IMG/VR virus record: IMGVR_UViG_3300007515_000008 | Coordinates: 1 to 63,835 of that record | Direction: 5' to 3' (one strand) | Source: a virus | Length of the DNA: 63,835 nt | Shown here: positions 24,701-32,400 of the stretch, piece after piece | Numbering within the stretch: position 1 is the stretch's first letter | How the letters are laid out: the number at the start of each line of letters is the position of its first letter | Notes under the pieces: generated by a model | Seen by the model: only the letters and a program-made list of their open reading frames with translations | Databases searched by the model: none | What the model was told of the DNA's origin: nothing | Position numbers and translations under genes: made by a program

Positions 24701-26476
24701 TCACCCCTCACACGCTAAACATTCATCAGTAGCATCACCAAGAGCTACTCTTTCAACTCTTTGACCCATGTTTTCAGCCACTTGAGTGCTTGACGTTCGT
24801 AGATAATATAATGTTTTTAATTTCTTATTGAATGCGCTAAGATGTACGCTGTTAACATATGATTTATCTGATCCAGCTGGAAAGAATAAGTTAACACTTT
24901 GTGATTGACATATATATTTTTGTCTATCACTTGCGTGTTGTACAATCCAATGCTGATCTAATTCAAATGCTGTTTTAAATACATCGCGCTCCCAATCAGT
25001 TAAGTAGTCTAGTTGTTGAACAGATCCTTGATGGTGACCTATATTCCGCCACTCTCTTTCTAGCCATTCTTTATCCTTACCTAGTCTTAACCTGTGCTCT
25101 TCCATCACCTCTTTCAGGTGTTTGTTTTTTATTAAGTGTGAACCAACCCTGGTTTTATGTATAAAACTATTAGATTTAATAGGTTCTATAGACGGGGATG
25201 TTCCTATGATCATTCCGCTGTTAGCATTCGGCGCTATAGCTAAGAGATGACTATTTCTATCACCACTTCCTTTACCAAAAGGATATTCATACTTACGTTT
25301 AGCTAAGTTTTTAGTAGCTTTTTTAGCTCTGCTTTTAATATGTGAAAATATTCTTTTGTTCTGACCTACTGCTAAAGCAGATTCCCATGGAATGCTTTTA
25401 GATTGTAAGTAAGAATGAAAACCCATAGCTCCTAATCCTAAAGATCTCTCTGTCTTAGCACTGTTCACCGCTCTAAATAAAGGCTCTGGTGCTTGAGCTA
25501 TAAATTTAGTTAATACGTTATCTAACATTTCAATTAAATCTTCTACTATAGTAGAGTCTTTCCACTCATCAAACTTTTCTAAGTTCAAACTACTTAAACA
25601 GCAAACAGCTGTTCTCTTTGAATCAGTAGGTAGTATAATCTCAGCACAAAGATTACTACCTTTTACTTCTAATCCTTTCTTTTTAAGAAATTCAGGTAGT
25701 TTTCTATTGCTTTCATCGATGAAGTGAATATAAGGTTCACCTGTTCTAAAGCGAGTTTCCAGTATTCTTTCCCATAGTTCTCTCGCACGGATCGTATCAC
25801 GTATTGTATCATCGTGAGGATCAATAAGATCCCAATCACTGTCATTAGTAACACATTCCATAAAAGCATCAGTAATATTAACAGCATTGTTAATGTTAAA
25901 GCACTTGCGATTTGAATCACCACCAGAGGGAATCCTGATATTGAGGAACTCGATAATATCTGGGTGTCTGACGTCCAAGTATGCTGCATAACTCCCCTTC
26001 CTTGTTTGTCCTTGTTTATAAGCAGTCATCGCTGAGTCTGCTACCTTAATAAAAGGTATAGGACTCGGAGCTTTATCACTCACAGCTCTTACATCTGACC
26101 AATGACCTCCAACACCTCCACCTTTAACACTTAACCAAGCTAATTCTGATTGATGATCTATCAAACCTTCTAATGTATCAGGTATATAATTCAGAAAACA
26201 ACTTATAGGTAAGCCTAATGGTTTCTCTCCTGGAGCTGGTGCGTTACTTAATATAGGACTACTAAACATAAACCAACCATTACTGACTCCGTCATATAAT
26301 CGTTGAGCTAATTTCATATCTTTTTCGCAATATGCTAAACATGCTCTAGCATAAGCCTCTTGTGGAGATCTTTCTTTTCCTCTAAGATAGTGAGCTTTTA
26401 ATAAATCAATAGCTTGATCGCTTATTTCTCTATCTTTAGATCTGTTTATTTCTATTCCTAAATATTTACTTTTCAT
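24701..26476 (-). CDS. nrdA: Class I ribonucleotide reductase, alpha (catalytic) subunit, no ATP cone
   Basis: This 591-residue protein has the catalytic set: Cys93 (PISCFLN, E. coli Cys225), Asn275-x-Cys277-x-Glu279 in GSNLCAEI (Asn437, Cys439, Glu441), and Cys292 in AVCCLSSLNL (Cys462). The C-terminal DECLACEG carries the redox Cys pair that reduces the active site. The protein is shorter than the cellular enzyme: the N-terminal ATP-cone is absent, so dATP feedback inhibition is probably lost, as is frequent in phages. It acts in the cytoplasm with NrdB encoded next to it. Confidence 0.94.
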   Translation of the reverse strand: MKSKYLGIEINRSKDREISDQAIDLLKAHYLRGKERSPQEAYARACLAYCEKDMKLAQRLYDGVSNGWFMFSSPILSNAPAPGEKPLGLPISCFLNYIPDTLEGLIDHQSELAWLSVKGGGVGGHWSDVRAVSDKAPSPIPFIKVADSAMTAYKQGQTRKGSYAAYLDVRHPDIIEFLNIRIPSGGDSNRKCFNINNAVNITDAFMECVTNDSDWDLIDPHDDTIRDTIRARELWERILETRFRTGEPYIHFIDESNRKLPEFLKKKGLEVKGSNLCAEIILPTDSKRTAVCCLSSLNLEKFDEWKDSTIVEDLIEMLDNVLTKFIAQAPEPLFRAVNSAKTERSLGLGAMGFHSYLQSKSIPWESALAVGQNKRIFSHIKSRAKKATKNLAKRKYEYPFGKGSGDRNSHLLAIAPNANSGMIIGTSPSIEPIKSNSFIHKTRVGSHLIKNKHLKEVMEEHRLRLGKDKEWLEREWRNIGHHQGSVQQLDYLTDWERDVFKTAFELDQHWIVQHASDRQKYICQSQSVNLFFPAGSDKSYVNSVHLSAFNKKLKTLYYLRTSSTQVAENMGQRVERVALGDATDECLACEG

Positions 26477-26478
26477 TT

Positions 26479-26682
26479 TTAATCCTCTTTAATAACTTTA
26501 ACTTCTATTATTTCATCTCCGTCGTTATCACGGCTGATGTTGTACTTTATTCTTGATCTTGCATGTTCCTTTAAAGCATAACATATACCGTCTTCAAATG
26601 ATGTTTGTTTTTCTCTACGCATCCAAAGGTAGATAAACAAACAAGTTCCTATTGTGCTAATTATTATTTGATAAGTTTCCAT
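26479..26682 (-). CDS. Small single-pass membrane protein
   Basis: This 67-residue protein starts after AAGGAGAAAGAT. One hydrophobic helix lies at residues 5-20 (QIIISTIGTCLFIYLW), followed by a basic MRREK and a polar cytoplasmic-type domain ending EIIEVKVIKED. It precedes nrdA by two bases. Unknown function. Confidence 0.55.
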   Translation of the reverse strand: METYQIIISTIGTCLFIYLWMRREKQTSFEDGICYALKEHARSRIKYNISRDNDGDEIIEVKVIKED

Positions 26683-26692
26683 ATCTTTCTCC

Positions 26693-26854
26693 TTAATGAT
26701 ATTTATTAATTTCGTCTAACTCTAAAGTTAGATATTCAAAGCCAAGTTTCTTAAGCTCTTCGCAAGTTTGCAGCCAAGCTATACATTCTGTTAAAACTCT
26801 TTCGTCTTTCGAGTGTGTTATTACTGTTTTTATTTTACTTTTTACATCATTCAC
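26693..26854 (-). CDS. 53-residue hypothetical protein
   Basis: GTG at 26854 overlaps the end of the resolvase gene and runs to TAA (26693-26695). The sequence VNDVKSKIKTVITHSKDERV followed by an amphipathic helix (LTECIAWLQTCEELKKLGF) and LELDEINKYH looks like a compact folded protein. It fills the only gap between the resolvase and the small membrane protein, which supports it. Function unknown. Confidence 0.45.
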   Translation of the reverse strand: MNDVKSKIKTVITHSKDERVLTECIAWLQTCEELKKLGFEYLTLELDEINKYH

Positions 26855-27254
26855 GTGTATCTGTTGACTCACATTCTTCTCCTTCTATTTCTAATATAAC
26901 ATAATCTTCCTTATTATCGTCATACCCTCCGAAATGTGATGAGAATCCAGTTACTATTTCATTGTGATCATCTTTAATAGCTTCATATTCTACCATTGCA
27001 TCCATTAAAAACTTGTGCAATGCCCACGTAAAGTTATCTATATCTCGTTTTCTTTTGTTTCCGAAATATAAAGTATAATGTATTGTTAATTTATTGTATT
27101 TTGGTAAAGACTCCACGAAGTTTTTTACTTCCTCGTGGTAGTCTTTTTTAGCTTTAGCTAGTGTTGCCCAATGTAAATTTCTATATAAATTACCAGTAAG
27201 TATTCCAGCTTTACCTTTCTTTATATATAATGGGAAGTTCAACCTAGCTATCAA
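26847..27254 (-). CDS. RusA-like Holliday junction resolvase
   Basis: TTG at 27254 is preferred: it has AGGAG nine bases upstream and overlaps the exonuclease stop as TTGA, giving 135 residues. The RusA signature is KRDIDNFTWALHKFLMDAM, with the acidic cluster RDIDN and a second Asp pair in IKDDHNEIV, matching the Asp residues that bind metal in RusA. RusA-type enzymes cut four-way DNA junctions. In this phage it would resolve replication or recombination intermediates before packaging. It lies with the exonuclease and helicase genes. Confidence 0.82.
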   Translation of the reverse strand: MIARLNFPLYIKKGKAGILTGNLYRNLHWATLAKAKKDYHEEVKNFVESLPKYNKLTIHYTLYFGNKRKRDIDNFTWALHKFLMDAMVEYEAIKDDHNEIVTGFSSHFGGYDDNKEDYVILEIEGEECESTDTRE

Positions 27255-28087
27255 CCTTTTGCTCCTGTCATTGTAATAGTCCAACGATCTTTATCAGGAT
27301 TATGTCGTACTCTTACTCCAGCTCCTTGATGAGACTGACCGTCGCATAGTTCTATTAACTTTTTCTTCATAGTTTCCATGCGTCCTTCTTGTAGTTGCTT
27401 TTCTTCACGTGCCATTTTCCAGAAGAATGCTAACTCTTTCCATTCTTGATCTTCACGTTTAATAATATCATTAACTCCAGGCTCAGGTTTCCCCTTAAAA
27501 TATTCTTTCCATGAACTTAAGATATCATCACGGAGTTCTGGTTGGGTTTTATGAATCCTATGTAGACCTTCTTTATTATGTCTGTCATAAACCCAAAAGT
27601 TACAATGATCTTCACCTGAAAGTAACATTTGTTGTTCCATTTGAATTTGATATTGAAATGGAAGTTCTTCATTATTTAACATTGTCTTCCATAATGGAGA
27701 CTCTGATCCATTTAATGGTACTTTGATTTCTACAATCTCAGATCCACTCCATTTCTGACGACCATCTAATGAAGCCATTAACGGTAATCCTTCTATTTCG
27801 TCAACTATACAGCATGGTTCGAAAACAGTTCCATGATAATGTTGCCAAGATTCTCTAGCTTCATCTTCAAATTCACTACCTATTGTCATCGCGAAGTTTT
27901 GTTTAACTTCTAACTCTCCGTTCTTTAACTCCCATAGTTGTAATGGTGTTTTAGGAATCCACGGACTAACGCCCATAGCTGAAGCAGCTTCAGAAGCTGT
28001 ACCATATTTCCTTCTAAACTTTAACCAAAGTTCACTACCTTGTGGCATTGAATTTTCGTCATACAACCTTGTTGTTTCACTATACAT
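27251..28087 (-). CDS. YqaJ/lambda-type exonuclease
   Basis: This 278-residue protein has a strong AAGGAG before its ATG. It opens with the family hallmark QGSELWLKFRRKYGTASEAA, has IGSEFEDEARE near residue 85, and the nuclease core LMASLDG followed by EIVEIKVP (Asp, then Glu-x-Lys of the PD-(D/E)xK fold). A conserved QIQMEQQMLLSG helix follows. Such enzymes resect double-stranded DNA 5' to 3' and act in single-strand annealing recombination with an ssDNA-binding partner, probably the protein at 29736. It overlaps the resolvase by four bases. Confidence 0.88.
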   Translation of the reverse strand: MYSETTRLYDENSMPQGSELWLKFRRKYGTASEAASAMGVSPWIPKTPLQLWELKNGELEVKQNFAMTIGSEFEDEARESWQHYHGTVFEPCCIVDEIEGLPLMASLDGRQKWSGSEIVEIKVPLNGSESPLWKTMLNNEELPFQYQIQMEQQMLLSGEDHCNFWVYDRHNKEGLHRIHKTQPELRDDILSSWKEYFKGKPEPGVNDIIKREDQEWKELAFFWKMAREEKQLQEGRMETMKKKLIELCDGQSHQGAGVRVRHNPDKDRWTITMTGAKG

Positions 28088-28106
28088 ATTATTACTCCTT
28101 ATTATT
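28088..28106 (-). promoter_or_regulatory. Stereotyped ribosome-binding cassette (copy 1)
   Basis: On the leftward strand this 19-base element reads AATAATAAGG followed by AGTAATAAT just before the exonuclease ATG. Identical 19-mers precede the Nmad1-like gene (30552-30570) and follow the primase (36142-36160). It contains a stop (TAA) for the upstream gene and a strong Shine-Dalgarno core. Confidence 0.6.
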
Positions 28107-29595
28107 TTCTACGTTTAGCCCATTTTATTTGAAGATGTTTAATATAACTCATCGTCTCTTTGTTAGGCTTTTCTGCAACGGCATCTTTAAAATTAGGATA
28201 ATTATCAAACCGTTCTTTATACTTATGATTAGCCCAGTTTTCTTTATAACCTTTGATCACAGTATATCCGAGTAGTTGTTGATAAAACTCTTTCCTAAAA
28301 TTCTCACCGTATTTCTCTTTTCTTTCTACTTTCTTTGTCTTTTTATTTACTAAACCTAATTCAGCATCTATAAACTCGACATAAGAACTTTTTATTACAT
28401 GAACCTTTCCGCAACTTGGACAAACGTTATGACCGCTGAATGTTCTAAAACATCCTTCGCAAATTATTAAACGTTCTTCTCGTTCTTTAGGTTCAACTCT
28501 TTCATTTTCTTTTACTTTTCCAACAGATAATATCCAGTTGTGATCGTCTGTTGCTAATCCATTTGTATATACAGCACCAGAATGATCTATAACTATTGCT
28601 TTATCTTTTGACGGATGTGGACGCAGCACTCTTCCTACCATTTGAATATATAATCCTAAAGATCTTGTTGGTCTTGCTAATACACAAACTTGAGCTTTTG
28701 GTGCATCAAATCCTTCAGTAAGTACCATGCAATTACATATTACTGTTATTTTACCAGAATCAAAATCTTCAAGTATTTTTACTCTTTCTTTTGTTGGTGT
28801 TTGTCCATCTAAATGAGCAGCTTTAATTCCATTATCTACAAAAGCTTCAGTAAGATTTCTACTGTGTTTCACACCTGAAGCAAATACCAAAGTTCTTTTA
28901 TCTTCCGCTAAATGCTTCCAAGTTCTTATAACGTCTCCAACTAGTTTCGGTAAATCCATACGTCTACTTAATTCTTTAGCATTATAATCACCTGCTACTA
29001 ATCCTATACCTTTAAGATCTGGAATACTTGGTGAATAATATATAGCTTCTATTAAACTTCCCATTTTTGTAAGAGTTTTAATTCCTGGTGCTTTAACCAT
29101 TTTAGAATACATAGAGCCTAATCCCATTCCATCAGATCTAACTGGTGTAGCTGTTAATCCTACAATTAAACTTTTACTATATAAATTTATTAATTTTCGA
29201 TATGTATTACTCATTGATCTATGAGCTTCATCAATAACTATTAAATCTGCTTTAGGTAATTCCATTTTCTTTTTTGTTATTGCTCTAGCACGTAGAGTAT
29301 CTATTGAAGCTATTTGTACTGAAGCAAATTCATTTTCTTTTTTATGATTAGCCATAATAACTCCATGTCTTACTCCGAAGTCATTTAACTTATCTGATGT
29401 TTGTATAATTAATTCACGTCTATGAGCTAAGAATAATACTTTTTTATCTTTATCTACAAATGCTTTTACTAATGCTGAAGCCATAACAGTTTTACCTGAA
29501 CCTGTAGCAGCTTGTAATATTATTCTTCTATGTCCTGCTCTTTCAACTTTAATTAATTTGTTTAAAACATCTTTTTGATATTGTCTAAGTTTCAT
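28102..29595 (-). CDS. SF2 DNA helicase with C-terminal zinc finger
   Basis: ATG at 29595 is chosen because it overlaps the stop of a 22-codon upstream gene as ATGA; the protein then begins MKLRQYQKDVLNKL and has 497 residues. Motifs: Walker A AATGSGKTVMA, motif Ia FLAHRRELI, DEAH in VIDEAHRSM, motif III GLTATP, and motif VI QMVGRVLRP. A zinc finger CEGCFRTFSGHNVCPSCG follows near residue 380. It resembles UvsW/RecG-style and other phage SF2 helicases that remodel replication forks. No replicative DnaB-type helicase is seen in the window, so this may carry more of the unwinding load than usual. Confidence 0.9.
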   Translation of the reverse strand: MKLRQYQKDVLNKLIKVERAGHRRIILQAATGSGKTVMASALVKAFVDKDKKVLFLAHRRELIIQTSDKLNDFGVRHGVIMANHKKENEFASVQIASIDTLRARAITKKKMELPKADLIVIDEAHRSMSNTYRKLINLYSKSLIVGLTATPVRSDGMGLGSMYSKMVKAPGIKTLTKMGSLIEAIYYSPSIPDLKGIGLVAGDYNAKELSRRMDLPKLVGDVIRTWKHLAEDKRTLVFASGVKHSRNLTEAFVDNGIKAAHLDGQTPTKERVKILEDFDSGKITVICNCMVLTEGFDAPKAQVCVLARPTRSLGLYIQMVGRVLRPHPSKDKAIVIDHSGAVYTNGLATDDHNWILSVGKVKENERVEPKEREERLIICEGCFRTFSGHNVCPSCGKVHVIKSSYVEFIDAELGLVNKKTKKVERKEKYGENFRKEFYQQLLGYTVIKGYKENWANHKYKERFDNYPNFKDAVAEKPNKETMSYIKHLQIKWAKRRK

Positions 29596-29660
29596 TCTGT
29601 ATACCATTGAAATAATATACATAATAAAAACCCTGTCATTAATATTATTTTTATTATCAT
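29592..29660 (-). CDS. 22-residue membrane microprotein coupled to the helicase
   Basis: ATG at 29660 follows AAGGAGTATAAG, a near-ideal ribosome site, and the stop overlaps the helicase start as ATGA. The product is essentially one hydrophobic helix (MIIKIILMTGFLLCILF and a short polar end). It may be a functional peptide or simply a leader that couples ribosomes to the helicase gene. Confidence 0.5.
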   Translation of the reverse strand: MIIKIILMTGFLLCILFQWYTE

Positions 29661-29691
29661 CTTATACTCCTTATTATTTATAACATCTATC

Positions 29692-29718
29692 GAGGACACT
29701 GGATGGGCCAATGTCCTC
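29692..29718. promoter_or_regulatory. Hairpin in the gap between ssDNA-binding gene and helicase leader
   Basis: GAGGACA (29692-29698) pairs with TGTCCTC (29712-29718) around a 13-base loop that can itself pair TGG with CCA. No T-run follows, so it is more likely an RNA processing or stability element than a terminator. Confidence 0.45.
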
Positions 29719-29735
29719 TGTAGATATTACTGTTT

Positions 29736-30227
29736 TTAGAACATTATATCTTCGTCATCATCACTAACTGCTTCAAGTGGTTTTTCTGATTTTTCAGAGA
29801 AAGTAAATTCAACACTGTCGCTTTGTGCTCCAGAGTATTCATTTAAATCTACAACTTGAACAGCAATTAATTCAGCTGACTTTCCTTTTTGACCTTGAAA
29901 CTCCCATTCGCGGACTGAATATTGTACATTACATACAGAATCATTACCAATAATAAGTGGATCCATTGAGTCACCAAACTTATCAACTACCATAGGTGGT
30001 TTCTTTGGGTCTCCAGAATTGCGCCATACACAGTCTTTCTTAAGTTTAATGAACGTAAGTCCATCTTTATCTTTAACTGCTGGTTTAACTCCAGAATCTT
30101 CCCAGGATTTAGCTTGTTCAGGTGAAAGCAAACAGTCAATAGACCATTCTTTTTCATCTGACATATACTTAGTTCCTGCGTTGTCGCCTAGTTTAGGCCA
30201 TAGTACTTTAGTGTTTTCTAATATCAC
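29736..30227 (-). CDS. ssDNA-binding protein with acidic C-terminal tip
   Basis: GTG at 30227 has AAGGAG upstream and gives 163 residues. The beta-rich body (ILENTKVLWPKLG, EWSIDCLLSPEQAKSW, VCNVQYSVREWEFQGQKGK) resembles phage DUF2815-type and gp2.5-like ssDNA-binding proteins. The tail SDDDEDIMF is an acidic tip ending in Phe, the same design that E. coli SSB and T7 gp2.5 use to recruit replication partners. It likely coats ssDNA and helps the exonuclease, helicase and primase. A second, OB-fold SSB is at 42132. Confidence 0.78.
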   Translation of the reverse strand: MILENTKVLWPKLGDNAGTKYMSDEKEWSIDCLLSPEQAKSWEDSGVKPAVKDKDGLTFIKLKKDCVWRNSGDPKKPPMVVDKFGDSMDPLIIGNDSVCNVQYSVREWEFQGQKGKSAELIAVQVVDLNEYSGAQSDSVEFTFSEKSEKPLEAVSDDDEDIMF

Positions 30228-30239
30228 TTTTATTACTCC

Positions 30240-30551
30240 TTAATTGTTAAACATATTTTTATCACTATTTTGACCTGGAACATCACCGTCCATATAAGCT
30301 ATAAAGAAAGTGGTGTAGTTTATCAGGTCCACACAAGAGTCCTGAACGGACTCAAAGTTCGTACTGTCACGAGTTTCCATTTGCTCCATAACAGATTTAA
30401 TTCTTAACATTTTTGCCCACATAATATCATATATAGACTGTACACCTCTAGGATAATAATCAGCTTGAGTCACTGATGATTTTCCAGTATAGTCTTGGGC
30501 TTTCTTTTCCATTACTTCTTGACAATGTGTCAAGGCTTCTATTGATGTCAT
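30240..30551 (-). CDS. DUF1599/Nmad1-like protein
   Basis: This 103-residue helical protein has KKAQDYTGKS near the start, then SIYDIMWAKMLRIKSVME and a C-terminal DSCVDLINYTTFFIAYMDG. The pattern (KAQDY, W-x-KM-x-R, D-x-x-x-DLINY) matches the DUF1599 family, which has been linked to phage nucleotide modification as 'Nmad1'. Its adjacency to the hydroxymethylase-like and MazG-like genes fits that role. The reaction is unknown. An identical ribosome cassette lies at 30552-30570. Confidence 0.65.
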   Translation of the reverse strand: MTSIEALTHCQEVMEKKAQDYTGKSSVTQADYYPRGVQSIYDIMWAKMLRIKSVMEQMETRDSTNFESVQDSCVDLINYTTFFIAYMDGDVPGQNSDKNMFNN

Positions 30552-30568
30552 ATTATTACTCCTTATTA

Positions 30569-31303
30569 TTAAATTAAAGTTTGATTAATTTCATCTAGTT
30601 TAATCATTTTCAAGATACTATCTGTATCTTTTTCATATATATGTAAACTGTCCGCACTAAATGTTAATGTACCTATTCTTAATTTCGGATAAGTACGACC
30701 TAGGTCCCATTGCATCTTTTCCATTAAATACGAAAACCAAGGTAAGTCATATACAGGACCAGTGAATAAATCTGCTGATCTCATCCTTACTGTTGAATGT
30801 AATTTATCTTCTCGTATATGGAAGTTTTGATACATAGTACATACAAAATCCTTTGGATTTAGTTTTGCGTGTTTTGCTTTATTATATCTACATATAGCTT
30901 GTCTACTATCTTTATCTTCTTTTATTGTTCTTAAAGCAAAGTAATACGGTGTAGTATTAAATTCACTATGATCTTTCAATGTTATATGTCCATAGTTAGA
31001 ATTTATTTTACCATCATCATTAGCTATAGTTTTCCAAAACTTACTTGGTGCACCATCTGCTTTTGTATCACCGTTTAAATACCAATCCAATTCTTTTCTA
31101 GTATAGTGTTTTATAATTCTATTCCTATCTATATCATTAGTTATAATAGGATCACTGTTTGGATTGTCTATTGTTATTTGTACATTTAGTTTTTCTCTTA
31201 CTGGCATACCTCTTGGTTTTACTTTATAATCATAATGGTTATAAACAAGCCATAATAATTGAGAGTATGCATCAGATATATTTTTTGCATTATTAACGAA
31301 CAT
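30569..31303 (-). CDS. Thymidylate-synthase-family enzyme, predicted dCMP hydroxymethylase
   Basis: This 244-residue protein has the family core: nucleophile Cys155 in DFVCTMYQNF, phosphate-binding RMRSADLF (Arg175, Ser176, Asp178), and DSLHIYEKD near residue 218. The position that reads dUMP in thymidylate synthase (Asn177, 31 residues after the nucleophile) is Asp186 here, in GPVYDLPWF, also exactly 31 residues on. Asp at this place (Asp179 of T4 gp42) is the signature of deoxycytidylate hydroxymethylases. GKINSNYG and KELDWYL are also T4-gp42-like. It would convert dCMP and methylene-tetrahydrofolate to 5-hydroxymethyl-dCMP. The final modified base in DNA is not shown. Confidence 0.8.
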   Translation of the reverse strand: MFVNNAKNISDAYSQLLWLVYNHYDYKVKPRGMPVREKLNVQITIDNPNSDPIITNDIDRNRIIKHYTRKELDWYLNGDTKADGAPSKFWKTIANDDGKINSNYGHITLKDHSEFNTTPYYFALRTIKEDKDSRQAICRYNKAKHAKLNPKDFVCTMYQNFHIREDKLHSTVRMRSADLFTGPVYDLPWFSYLMEKMQWDLGRTYPKLRIGTLTFSADSLHIYEKDTDSILKMIKLDEINQTLI

Positions 31304-31315
31304 ATCGCCTCCTTA

Positions 31316-31846
31316 TTATTTATCTCTTATATAATCACCTACTTCATTTAAGTGTCCTGTACGGTCCTTTATCTCATCATAAGCGGATAAAATACAATCG
31401 TATAATCTTATCTTTTGTAGGGCACATTGCATAGTTAATGTTACTATTATATCACCTATAGCATCTATAATTTCTTCTTTATCATTTCTATTAACTGCTT
31501 CTAATAATTCATGGCATTCCTCAAGAGTTTTAATAGCTTGAGTTATAGGTTTACCATTTTTAGTTATCTTTCTTTCATCACCCCATTTAGTTATTAGATC
31601 AATTATCTCATCTATCCAATAATCATTATTAGTATAAGTATTATATTTAGTATACGTTACACCATCAAATGGTACAAAAGTATCTTGTTTACTATCGTAT
31701 CTAGAACTAACAGCTTTATTTAAACTATGTCCACAAAATGGACAATGAGTTGCTGGTTGATCTAATTCAATAGATTCAGTAGCGAAACCCATTTCATCTT
31801 TAACCATAACTTCAAATGGTTCACTTTCACATTTTTGACATCTCAT
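31316..31846 (-). CDS. MazG-like nucleotide pyrophosphohydrolase with N-terminal zinc ribbon
   Basis: This 176-residue protein has a zinc ribbon in its first 45 residues (Cys3, Cys6, Cys35, Cys38: CQKC and CPFC). From residue 78 on it is an all-alpha MazG/dUTPase-superfamily domain with acidic metal ligands (TLEECHELLEAV, Glu109, Glu110, Glu113; IIDAIGDIIVTL, Asp128, Asp132). These enzymes hydrolyse NTPs or dNTPs to NMP and pyrophosphate. Next to a predicted dCMP hydroxymethylase, a dCTP-destroying role like T4 gp56 is attractive, because it would supply dCMP and keep plain C out of phage DNA. Alarmone hydrolysis is an alternative. Confidence 0.75.
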   Translation of the reverse strand: MRCQKCESEPFEVMVKDEMGFATESIELDQPATHCPFCGHSLNKAVSSRYDSKQDTFVPFDGVTYTKYNTYTNNDYWIDEIIDLITKWGDERKITKNGKPITQAIKTLEECHELLEAVNRNDKEEIIDAIGDIIVTLTMQCALQKIRLYDCILSAYDEIKDRTGHLNEVGDYIRDK

Positions 31847-31848
31847 TT

Positions 31849-32340
31849 TTACTCCTTATTATTCCATATCTTTTTCGGATCCATGTAGTATCCGCCAAAG
31901 TTGGATTCTTTTAATTGTTTAATTATATTTTCAGCAGGCCATAAAGCATATTTTTCAATATTAACACTATCACCAACTTCTAATAATTTACTTTGATCGC
32001 GGTCTGTTTTAATAAATAGAAAATGAGTTAATTCACCTTCTTTTATATTACGAGTCCACCATTTCTTTTTATTTCCACTCTTACCACCAACATTAAACCA
32101 TTTGTTATTAACTTCTTTAATGTCAACAAACATATCTTGAAACCTAAAGTCATTCTTTATACTTTCTGTTTCATCTACAAGTCTTAATGATGATAAATAC
32201 CATTCTAATAATTGAGCATCTAATTGAATTTCAGCTTTAGAATAACCTAAATCCCATTGTTCTTTTCTATGTTTAATAAAACTTTCTCTAACAGGTATTT
32301 CTTTAAAATTATCCATTATATTACAGAGTTCAGCACTCAT
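31849..32340 (-). CDS. Unknown protein, possible PD-(D/E)xK nuclease
   Basis: This 163-residue protein is the first gene after the promoter-like element at 32379-32400. The segment NDFRFQDMFVDIKEVNNKWF has an Asp followed by a strand ending DIK, as in the core of PD-(D/E)xK nucleases, and NIKEGELTHFLFIKTDRD could be the next strand. This is a weak structural reading. A role in DNA degradation or processing would fit its neighbours. Confidence 0.45.
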   Translation of the reverse strand: MSAELCNIMDNFKEIPVRESFIKHRKEQWDLGYSKAEIQLDAQLLEWYLSSLRLVDETESIKNDFRFQDMFVDIKEVNNKWFNVGGKSGNKKKWWTRNIKEGELTHFLFIKTDRDQSKLLEVGDSVNIEKYALWPAENIIKQLKESNFGGYYMDPKKIWNNKE

Positions 32341-32378
32341 AATAACTCCTTATTTTTAGTTAAAATTATCTCAACCGG

Positions 32379-32400
32379 CTCTATAAGGGAGTGGTCGAAT
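32379..32400 (-). promoter_or_regulatory. T7-like phage promoter candidate (leftward copy)
   Basis: On the leftward strand the element reads ATTCGACCACT then CCCTTATAGAG and lies between the RNA polymerase stop codon and the next leftward gene. The same 22 bases occur at 43843-43864 in the opposite orientation. It shares CGAC, CACT and TATAG-x-GAG in order with the T7 consensus promoter. It is well placed to let the phage polymerase transcribe the DNA-modification and recombination genes. Confidence 0.6.
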
